A stretch of 64,000 nucleotides of DNA. Origin: Xenopus tropicalis. Lineage: Eukaryota > Chordata > Amphibia > Anura > Pipidae. The position numbers and the translations under genes were made by a program. Shown here piece by piece: positions 54,450-64,000 of this stretch. Positions within the stretch are counted from its first letter, which is position 1. Each line of letters begins with the position of its first letter. The notes under the pieces were generated by a model, which worked only from the letters and a program-made list of their open reading frames with translations, was not told the DNA's origin and did not search any database. Where the stretch lies: the NCBI RefSeq assembly GCF_000004195.4, contig NC_030678.2, positions 148,508,547 through 148,572,546 of the forward strand, read 5' to 3'.

Positions 54450-56750
54450 TCTACAAGTAAATTAGTTGTATATATGGGTATATACATTTCTTGCTATCCA
54501 AACTGATTTCCAGATCTAACTGGCCAAGATATAACAAAAATAATAGCGCCAACAATGCAGGGATGGCTTTAATCTAAAACCTTCTAAATAGATAATACTT
54601 AAAAATAAAGAAACTTTTCATCTCTGCTACTAGTAAAAACATCAAAACCACCCAGGATCAAAGATTGCATCATTAAAACACTGTAAAAAAGAAAAAACAA
54701 AGGGATAACTATCTCATTTTTATAACTGATCATTTGTAAAATGGAATGGTACAATTATGCTGTGTGTATTGAATGAACTTGTCCAGTATTTGACCTACTG
54801 GACAAAAAGATTTTGGTGATGCTGTGAAATGGATAGTCCTTGGACAGGGGCTGATATATTCACTAAGAACAACTTATTTTATGGTTTGTATTAATGAAAA
54901 CTCTATGGGGAAATCTAGAAATTAGGAGATATGTTTTCTTAGGCAATTGAATCTGGCCCAAATGGTGTAATATGTGTTTTTCTGCCCACTTTGTGAAACT
55001 TTCCCTGTTCAAAATAATGATTGGCCAACATGTGCAGTTTACATTTTTCTTCATCAAATAGAACCTCCCATGGGCACTTTTCAAAATTATAAACCAACAC
55101 CCTTCAAGAATATCATCATAATTTTTAATAATAGCAAGTTATGCAACCACAACTTTTCAATTACAGGTGTCTATGGCTTTTTTGGAAGGCATTTTGGATA
55201 AGATTCATTTAGATCAGAATACCTTATCTCATGATTTTATCTAATGAAAGCTCAGTAGATGTCTATGGGAATATCTGGAACTGAATTAGAAGGTAAGTTT
55301 TTTCATCAGTGTGGACATGGATCATCTGGCCCTTTATCTGCTACAATAACAGATGAAGCAGCTCGTGTTCATGAGATCTATTGTCAGCCAGAGATTCACT
55401 AGCAGCTTTTTTTTCAAACCTGGTATACATATTGACTTTAATATGGTAGACTTCTTAGTATGCCGCTACAGTAAATCATATTCAAGCATATTGCATATTA
55501 AAAGCCTGATACCATTACTTTGTATTACAGTGAGAGTCTGTTCATATTTTCAGCTCTTTAGCCCAAGCTGTTATTAAAAATTTACAAATTATCACTGGTT
55601 TCCAATAAGTATATTAAAAAGTAGAAGAATGAGGTATTTGTGAGACTTTTCTACACAAAAATGTAAGGACACATTGCAAAGAATGAAATCTGGAACATGG
55701 TCACCCAAATATTCCAAGGAACATTCCAAGAATGTTGGGCTTTCTCTAGAGTAGCATCAAAGGCAACTTGTTCTTTGATGCAAGGGGGTTGCTGATTTGC
55801 AGGTTCTAAGCAATATGGTGGCTACCCGTTATAGCCTGCAACAGGTTTGTTCATGTTTTGAATTTAAATAAGGTTTATATTCATTATCACTGCTCTCTTT
55901 TTACAGATTTAATCACCAGTCGGTTTGGTAGTCAGTGAAACCTGTAATATGGTGAGTTTTTTCCGATCTTCTAAAAAAGACCCTGGAATTTTCTCTTTTA
56001 ATATAATTTTATGTATTAGATGCGTTAAGATTCCGAAACACCAGCACCACTGTTTAGGTCAAGTCAGGGAAGCCAAAGACTGTGTATAAAAATGACAGCG
56101 TGTGTTTTATTAAAACACCTTTAATATTGTAACAGAATTCAGTACAAGCTCCCACATGCTCAGATTAGACATTCTTGGTACATCAGCTCGATAAAAATCA
56201 CAATAACAACAACACAATAATAGTCTAAGTGCCCCTCAAAAGCAGATCGCTGCTCGGTACATCGATACTTTACATCTGGGAAATATAGCAGATAAAAGAG
56301 GGATATAATTAAAAACAAATAGCAGACTAAGTTTGTATAGATCAGTGCTCTTGCAGGTAAGGTTCTTCCAGTTAATGCAATAGATGCGTCTGTTATTTCC
56401 TCAGTCTGCCCGGACCCACACTCAATGCTTTTCTTAAACTCTAAATTTAGTCTTGTGCCTTATGAATATGTGCAGCTCTTTGGATGACATTTTTCCAGGG
56501 AGTTTGTTGATGCTTTTCCTTAAATATGTGTTTGTGCCTGATACACCCCATATTGCCCTTTCTTAAAAAAGAAACAACCAAAAGAATACAATAATGGACC
56601 TTAGCTTATTTTTACACTGTAATGTGCATGATATTGCGGTGCAGGGTCGGAGGTATTATTGTTGCACCCATAGGCAGAGGATGCATTTTGTGTTTGGGAA
56701 GCCTAACTACAGATATTTTCTGCACAGACGCCTTCATAGTATTTAGCTAT
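54450..56750. other. No gene recognised; one splice-flanked 45-base segment
   Basis: See the finding at 55907-55951. Otherwise AT-rich, without recognised repeats. Confidence 0.4.
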
Positions 56751-56754
56751 AGTG

Positions 56755-57120
56755 ACCCAGAACACATTGCAGGATAAATGCAGTGCCAGTTTTATATGTA
56801 ATACCCCAGAACCCATGACACATTAAACACAGTACCAATTTCATGCAAACAAAAATAAAGAGTATCCCATAACTCTTAAAAATTTCAGAAACATACACAT
56901 TTATTCAAAGCATGGAGCTTTGAAAAAAATGTGTATTTTTACGGAATTTTTGAGTTATGGGATACTTTTTATTTTTGTTTGTTGTTTTGAACTGGGGGTA
57001 TTATCCTATTAACTTGGGCCTGAGCACCTGAAGCAAGTAATTGGGTTACCAATTTCATACACCCCAGAACATATGACTCATATGGATAAATGCAGTGCCA
57101 ATTCCATATACTGTACTATA
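56755..57120 (+). repeat. Degenerate tandem repeat interrupted by a hairpin element
   Basis: Three diverged units share ACCCCAGAACMCATGAC, GGATAAATGCAGTGCC and AATTTCATA. Between them (about 56845-56985) lies an inverted pair AAAAATAAAGAGTATCCCAT / ATGGGATACTTTTTATTTTT with a 100-base loop. Confidence 0.65.
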
Positions 57121-58032
57121 CTCCAGTGCAGTTGCAGGTCAGCAAAATTGGCTACGGTCAGCTGTGCAAAAAATCGAACCCATTAAAAGTACTTGCATCA
57201 ACATCAGTGGCGTAACTAAATTTTACTGGGGACCAAAGCAAATTCAATTGAGGACCCCAAAATATTGCTAAGTTGACCTATTCTACCAAATTATATTAAA
57301 ACTGCTTATTAATTAGAGTCTTACTGGCCCTCATGCAACTGCAAGGTCTGCTTACTCTGTTTTTATGCACCTGGTACTCCTTGCACTTCTGTATATTTGC
57401 CATTAGTTCTTCTGTATTCGTGCTGACTCCTGCTTCACAGGCACAATTGCACCTATGGACACAGGGAAACCCTGAAGGTATCCCCTCCAAACCAGGTGGC
57501 AGCTCCAAGGTTCTTATAATGGCCTGTGTCAATTGCTGCAGCACAGTTTTGCCTAAAAAATAGGACATGTGTGTCATCCTCACATGGAAAACAAGGTATG
57601 GCCCAATCGCATGATTATGCTATTGATCAGCCTGTGTGTTGGCTAGTTAAAAAGATACTGGATTTGCATGCCTGTTCATACAAATCAATATTAATATACT
57701 GCCCTCATTTACCACCACAAAATAAAAGACAACATAGGCATCATTGGAATTCAGTGGCAGAGTTGTCTTGTTGCATCTGAGCGTTAGGTGCCATGGGCAA
57801 ATCACAGTGATGTTTTGTCAAATCAAGACCAATTTTAGGAAGTTTTTAGATATTCAATGACTTGAACTTCAATTAAGTTGTATATACGAAAACAAATAAG
57901 TAGTTCATATGGTCTTATTTACCTTTTAAAATCCAAAGGTGCACTTAAGTGATTTGCTTAGCAAGGAACAGTGATCATATTTGTTTTTGGGGAGTCTTTG
58001 AGTAAGTGTAACACAGTACTGATCCAGTGGGT

Positions 58033-58303
58033 CTTCCAGTCCTCTACTCCAGTCAACCCCACCCAGTGGCTCAGGAGCAACATGTTGTTCACCAACCCCT
58101 TGAATGTTGCTCTCAGTGCCCCCAAACCAGGTAGTTACTACCAAATAAAGCCCCCTGTAAGCTGATAGTGTGCATAGAGGCTACCTAAAGCCAATCTTAG
58201 CCCTTATTTGGCTCCTCCATGAACTTTTATGGTGCTTGTGTTGCTCCCCAAGTCTTTTTACATTTGACTGTGGCTCACGAGTAAGAAAGGTTGGGGAACC
58301 CTG
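58033..58303 (-). mobile_element. hAT-like CAGGGGTCCCCAACC MITE
   Basis: Complement of 34499-34804: CCCAGTGGCTCAGGAGCAAC at one end, AGTAAGAAAGGTTGGGG at the other. Confidence 0.8.
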
Positions 58304-58309
58304 CCCTAC

Positions 58310-59340
58310 TCCTTTAGCTGCCTCTTCATGGCTCCTCCCAAATAATGTAGCTTTTTAAAGGGAAACCCATAATATTCCAGCCCCTCCAGAATATTGGGAT
58401 ATAATCTGACTATTAACAGTGTGGTAAAAAAGACTGTTTAAATGATCCCCATGGACTTTTTCACAAAATAAACTGTTAAATGGATGCTATTTTTATTTAA
58501 ATTGATGCATATTTAATGATGAAATGAAAACATTGTGTCAGTATCAGACATCAGCCAAATTAAAAACTGCAAGAAATCCCAAATTGACCAGTAATCCACA
58601 TATGTGATCCTAACAAGTAAGTTTGGTACCTAATCTTGATATCTGATATTTAAGTATCAGGCTCAGTTACTGGAATCAGGGATAAGAATTAGGTATTTGT
58701 TTAAGGATAAGGCATCAGGTTTCCAAGATCCAAATCAGACTTTGGTATCACTGTCGTTGTTCAGAAGCAGGGATTTAATGGAGTATGAGTATTTAGTCTA
58801 AACCTGGTGGCTGATGCTGACACTTGATGATGTCCTAGTGCAGACAGATATATCTCGTGTCACTATGTTCAGACATTCTTACTTACAACCAGGTCAGATT
58901 TTCAATTTACCGTACAACATATTTTCTAGTTGCAGTCTGTGCCAGGTTAATTGATAAAAACAAAGTGGGGTCACAGACTGTTCTGTCTGTAGCAGTTTCT
59001 GGTCAGGGAGTGGAGGGGTAACCTTTATGCGCCTTCTCTCTCCACTCATTCCTCCACCCCAGGCAACAAGCAAAGGATTGAACTAGGCATGATCCAACCA
59101 GGAGGTCACAACACCAGACATGTTACCACACACAAATTACAGACAGCATATTGATCTCGCATTAGCAGAAGTAATATACTTCTTAAGGGCCTTTGATCTA
59201 CAGAGGCATCTCCAAGCAGAAAGCATCTCCATAAAACTATACATTTGGCATTGGCCTCTGGGAAAACACGGGGCTTTCCATAACAGTTGTAGTTTGGGGC
59301 ATGTAATACAATATATATTTGTTATTTGTTTAGCCATATT
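58310..59340. other. No feature recognised
   Basis: Unique-looking sequence; no supported frame. Confidence 0.4.
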
Positions 59341-59344
59341 ATTA

Positions 59345-60135
59345 TTTAGGTAAATGGAATGTTTAGTACAGTTGAAATGCTTGGTAACATTTAATATTTA
59401 AATAAACTAAATGCTTGCAGAATAGAATGTTTAGTAGAATGGAATGTTTTATCATGTTGGAAAAATGGAATATTAAGCTAAATTGAACATTTGACTGAAT
59501 GGAATGTTCAGGTATATAAAATATTTGGCAGAATGTAATGTTTAGGCAAATGAAATGCTTGGCGGAATTGAACGTTTGGTAGAATGGAATGTTTGGAAGA
59601 ATGGAATGTTCAGGTAAGTGGAGTATTTGGTAGAATGGAATGTTCAGCCACATGCATCACCGGCTATTATGGAATGTTTCAATAGAAGTATATGTAAGCC
59701 GCTTCCAGCTCACTGCCATATGCCTCACCTCGGCTTTCCTTGAACAAAAATACTATACAATAGAAGGTGATGGGACAGCAGCGCAGTTCTCTAGTAAAAA
59801 GTTGATCTTTATTAGCTCTGCATAAAAGGGAGACAAGGCCAAGGCCATACACATTTCAGGCAGAGCTAATAAAGATCAACTTTTTATTGGAGAACTGTAT
59901 TGCATTCCCATCACATTCTATTTTATGGAATGTTATACATAATGGAATATATAGCTGAATGGAATGTTTTCAGAATGGAATGTTTTTAATGTTTTGTTAA
60001 GCAAAATGGAATGTTCTGCAAAATAGAATATTTTGCTGGAGTAACATTTTCAGCTATATGGAATGCTTTGATGAATGGAATGTTCTACCTAAGAAATGCT
60101 TGGCAGAATAGCATACTTGACAGAATAGGATATTT
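59345..60135 (+). repeat. Degenerate ~17-bp GAATGGAATGTTTGGTA satellite with insertion
   Basis: Many diverged units of the type AGAATGGAATGTTTGGT at 59345-59650 and 59925-60135. Between them is an element whose ends pair (AATAGAAGGTGATGGGA... / ...TCCCATCACATTCTATT; AAAGTTGATCTTTATTAGCT / its complement), i.e. a foldback insertion at 59758-59934. Confidence 0.75.
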
Positions 60136-61030
60136 GGACTATAAAAAGTTTTTGTAGAATAAAAACACCCATATGTAATAAAAGGCAAAACATTCAAAAG
60201 GTTATGTAACCCATAGTAACCATTAAAATGTTTACTTTTTAAACAGTGAACTAGTAAATGCTACCTGTTAAATAGTTGCCATATATGGCTAAAACCTGTA
60301 TCAAACCCTGTATTACATACCCTGAAAGTTTGTACATAGTACTTACAATGGAAGCAGAATTCATATCTATCACATTTGTTTAATGTTGACTTTATTGTGT
60401 GTCCCTGTTGGGTATATTATGTGGCCTTTTTGTGAAAGGATGTTCACTCATTAGTACAACCAAAACTCAAATAAACATGTTGCATGGTACATTTTCTTAA
60501 TAGATCCTCTCTAAAGTGCATTATTATTGATCATATTACACCGCCCATCAAGAGTGGTAATAGAAGCAACATATAACTATACAAAAACAATGCAGGTGGA
60601 TTGACATTCTCAGTACTAACACCAGGGGCCTCAACCAGATCAACTGCTATAAACGTTCTCTTGGACTGTGCCCAGTGTGAATACTGTTTGATAATTGGGC
60701 TTTTATTCTCACAGCCTGTTGACTCTCACTAGCTGTTGTGCACACTGGGGGCTATATAGAAGCAGTTTGGTTTGTGATTCACATTGGCAGTATTCTCCTG
60801 CAGGGGGTCCGCTAAGATGGTTAAGAATCTATAACAACAGGAATGTTATACTGTGGATGATAGTAATACAGTTGAAAGAGAGAGAGAGAGCAAGAACATA
60901 ATCATAGTTCAATAAAATAATTGAGGATTTATTCTATAATAATCATATATTTTGTCTCAGCTGTATCACTATCAGTACACTGACATATCGATCATTAACT
61001 CTGCTGTATGCTACAGAATTTAGAAAGATT
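60135..61030. other. No gene recognised
   Basis: AT-rich, with a short GA dinucleotide run (AGAGAGAGAGAG, 60878-60891). Confidence 0.4.
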
Positions 61031-61036
61031 CTTTAA

Positions 61037-61467
61037 AGGAGAAGGAAAGGTATAAACCAAGTAAGCTTTATCAGAAAGGTCTGTAAATACAGCCATAAGC
61101 ACTCACAGGATTGCTTGTCTTCTTTTGTGTATACATGTACTTTGGTATCTGACTTTCTCTGTCAGAAAAATCATTCATTCCCGAGGCCAGAGTCTGCCCA
61201 GCTCTCTCTTCTCTCCCTTCTGCTCCCTCTCCCATATGAATTCACTACTCCTCCTATCAGAATGTGTGATCTTTGCTACCAATGGCTAGAGCTATACAGC
61301 AGGAAGCTAGGGAGACCAACCTAAAATGGCATCTGTTATCAAACGGAGGGAACTTCTAGGGCTGTTTACTCAGATATGGTAAAGCTTTCTGCAGAATAAT
61401 TATAGAATCCTAGCTTGCATGAATGTGACTATTGGCAATAAAATGCCAAAATGACTTTCCTTCTCCT
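61037..61467. mobile_element. T2-type MITE AGGAGAAGGAAAG, copy 3 of 3 (complete)
   Basis: TTAA on both sides (61033-61036, 61468-61471) and perfect terminal AGGAGAAGGAAAG / CTTTCCTTCTCCT. Orientation inverted relative to the copies at 29228 and 40157. The best-preserved copy in the window. Confidence 0.92.
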
Positions 61468-61934
61468 TTAACAGTGTTTGAACTCTATATATAATAATAA
61501 AATAATATGCAGTGGAATAATAATAACAGATAATCCAGTCGTCCCAGCATGATCCTTGAGTGTGACTGTCCGTTTCCTCCTAAATATGTAGTTACATAAT
61601 AGCCTGACTCTTTATCAATACATTAAAATAATTTGTATTGCTTTTTGAAAATGAATTCCAAGAGCTGAAAGTAAAACCACATGCTGTTTCTTTAAAACAG
61701 ACTTTATTCTTCCTACTTCTTCTCTGCGGGTTCTTAATTTTTCATTATTAGACAAGTACAAAGGCCAGTGAGATGAACATTTTAACTATACTGGAACTAG
61801 TATTACATTATTGGATTATAAAATAACAATAAAGACTTAAGGGTCGATTTATTACATAGAATTAACTCTTTTCAAGTGATACCTTTATGCAAACATGTTA
61901 TACTGGCTACTGATAAATTAATGAGCATGGGGTG

Positions 61935-62290
61935 CAGGTCTGAACTGGGATTCAAAATTCGAAAATGGCATTTCTAGTGTATAGCAGCCCAAGCAGCCCC
62001 CCACCAGCCCAATAAATAGTGACTGTCGACAGCATCTTACAGCAGCCCCTCTGGCATTTGGAAGAATCGATTGATTCTGATGGGGTGTATACTTTTATTT
62101 TTTATGGTTTTTGTTCAGTAGTTCTCTATTTGGTATTTTGGCAGCTATCTGGTTGCTAGGCAGTGGTTTAAAAAAGGGCAATATAAATAGTAGAGTGTCT
62201 ATATAGAAAGATAAGTAATAAAAAGTAACAATAATAATAAAGTTGTAGCCTTACAGAGCCAACACAGGCCAGCTGCTATACAAATAATTC
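61935..62290 (+). repeat. Dispersed frog repeat, copy 2 of 2, plus T2-like fragment
   Basis: 61935-62090 repeats the window's first 150 bases. 62100-62290 (TAAGTAATAAAAAGTAACAATAA..., TTGTAGCCTTACAGAGCC) repeats the right part of the element at 10346-10470. Confidence 0.6.
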
Positions 62291-62299
62291 TTACAAAAA

Positions 62300-64000
62300 T
62301 TAGGTGTTAGTACCGCTTTGGCTTAATCGAATCTTATGGCATGGTCCTAATGACATGGATATGCAAGAAATGTCATCATAAGCATGGCTGTATTTATATA
62401 TAGGTACCTAATTGCCTGTACCTAGCGGGGCGGCCCTCTGGTGCCTATATAATAGATTATATTTTGGGTTAGAAAAATAAAAAATCTCCCTTACCACCCC
62501 CTGAGACTTATCTCTATATATATCTGATGATGATAATAATATATATATCACTCAATAATTGGGTGCCTGATAATGATGTATAATGTACTATATTATTGAA
62601 TTATAGCATCTAGATTTTGCCTTCATCTCATCTGACATCATAAAAATCATCTGTTGTTTGAAACCTATAATATATTACTTAGAATGTACCATCAAGGCTT
62701 CCAGGTGTGTTGTACATCATGGGGGTGTTTATTGCTTATAATAGTAGTTATTACTTTTCATTATGAATAAAAGTAAATCACTCCAAGGAATTATGAGCTT
62801 GGGAATGTATGAGTCAGGTCTGCCGTTGAAGAAGAAATTGAAATTATATTATTGGTTGAAATAAAACTTTGGGAAAATGCTGTTGTGGAGTGTCCATGAC
62901 AACTGAATGAGTCAACCACCAACACATTGCCAGTAGAGAGCTGACCCTACAGCCCCCATGAGAACTAAAGTCTGACTTGTCTGAGCTTTGCACAATGAGC
63001 ATTTATTGGAGACTTTCAGCATCCTCTCCTACGCAAGCCATTGCTTCTAAATGGCCGCGCTTCGCAGATACAGAATGTTCAGTAATGGCACTCCTGGGAC
63101 TTTGTGAGCCTAGCAAATGAGTTACAGGCTCTCTATTAAATAAACATGTTCCTCTATGCAAACCATAGAATGAACTCTTTAATGAAATAGAAAGATTTAC
63201 CAATTACTAAGGGTAAGATGAAAAGATGTTCTCTCTAATTCAAATTCACATCAATTGCCTCCAAGCAGCATTCTGTTATTCTGCATTATTGTGTTTGGGT
63301 TTAGAGAAGCCAGTTCTTGGCTTGGGAAACTTGCTAGTGAGAGGCCTGAAAAGTAGCGCTTGGGCCAATAACAACATGTCCTGTTAAATCATTTCTTAAG
63401 TGCACTTTTACACAAATGCATTTTACACACAGTGCATTAGGGAGGCCCATTTATCAATATTCTCATTTTCAAACAAACTCATTTTTTCTAAAACTACGAA
63501 TGGCAAGTGATTTATTAAAACAGCCCTTTAAATAGAAGCAGGAGCAAAAAATGTGGAAAAAAACATGATTTTTTGTTGTTGTGTAAATGAAAACATCTAA
63601 AACCCAAAAACTTCTAAAACCATGAGAAAAAAAGAAACATCTTCCAGTTGTAAAAAGGACATCTGCCATGAACTTCTACGTGATTTCAGCAGTTTTTTAG
63701 ATGGCTTATGTTTAATTTTGAATTTGTCGCAGTGTTTATACATTATAAATGGCAACAAAAGTAATTTTTTTTTGAGAAAATAATAAAATAGGACTGTAAT
63801 GCCCCCACCCCCAGGGTCACTTTAAGCAGTGTAAAGAATCTAAAGCAGTGCTGTACAATGATTATCATGTAGTCTGATAATTATTATTATTTATATAGCG
63901 CCATCAGTTCACACAGCACTTTACAAAATAAACGGTTACAAAAGACAAAACAGTTAACATGTACATATAGACAATTTGCAAAAAATGGTTTGCAGTTACA
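62300..64000. other. No gene recognised; repeat fragments at the end
   Basis: 63435-63740 (CCCATTTATCAATATTCTC...) and 63880-63935 (TTATTTATATAGCGCCATC...) are fragments of common frog repeats. Nothing coding was identified. Confidence 0.45.

Noticed and set aside
23000..64000. Search for asic1, expected right of racgap1 from mammalian gene order
   Set aside because: No exon with the large conserved first coding block or any later acid-sensing channel motif was found; the gene is outside the window or moved.
1..64000. Bacterial-type features: CRISPR arrays, operons, riboswitches, insertion sequences, integrative elements
   Set aside because: The sequence is intron-containing vertebrate DNA; regular direct repeats here are minisatellites without spacer variation of CRISPR type.

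Overview
The window is vertebrate nuclear DNA, almost certainly from a frog of the genus Xenopus or a close relative. The coding DNA is split into short exons with GT/AG borders. About 40% or more of the window is recognisable Xenopus-type interspersed repeats: T2-type MITEs with TTAAAGG termini and TTAA target duplications, Harbinger-like foldback MITEs with TAA/TTA duplications, hAT-like MITEs with 8-bp duplications, the TACAGGTATRGGACC palindromic family, Penelope, CR1-like and Tc1 remnants. X. tropicalis and X. laevis cannot be told apart by eye.

Left end (1-4.4 kb): the last three coding exons of a plus-strand DUF1295 (steroid 5-alpha-reductase-like) membrane protein; the 5' exons lie left of the window. 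It ends tail-to-tail with racgap1.

4.8-22.9 kb: a complete minus-strand racgap1 gene (MgcRacGAP/CYK-4). A non-coding first exon sits in a CpG-rich promoter at 22.8-22.9 kb, and 16 coding exons run from 15,357 down to 6,127. They join without a frame break into 629 codons: coiled coil, C1 zinc finger, RhoGAP domain with arginine finger, and conserved C-terminal tail. Intron 1 (about 7.4 kb) holds a Penelope-like GIY-YIG endonuclease remnant with a hammerhead-ribozyme-like motif, a complete 761-bp hAT MITE carrying CRE/E-box 17-mers and a G-rich array, and a foldback MITE cut exactly at its centre.

22.9-28.8 kb: the same promoter appears to fire in the opposite direction into an unrecognised plus-strand gene (provisional exons at 23.10, 26.31 and 28.22 kb, poly(A) signal at 28.79 kb). 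This is the best candidate for something undescribed here.

29-64 kb: no confident protein-coding gene. The stretch is a mosaic of nested repeats: a CR1-like LINE with a MITE in it, a palindromic MITE inside another palindromic MITE, a dispersed duplication whose two copies took different insertions, a Tc1 transposase fossil, a 34-bp minisatellite arranged head-to-head, and a degenerate GAATGGAATGTTTGGT satellite. A few isolated exon-like segments are listed as weak candidates. It is either intergenic or a large intron.
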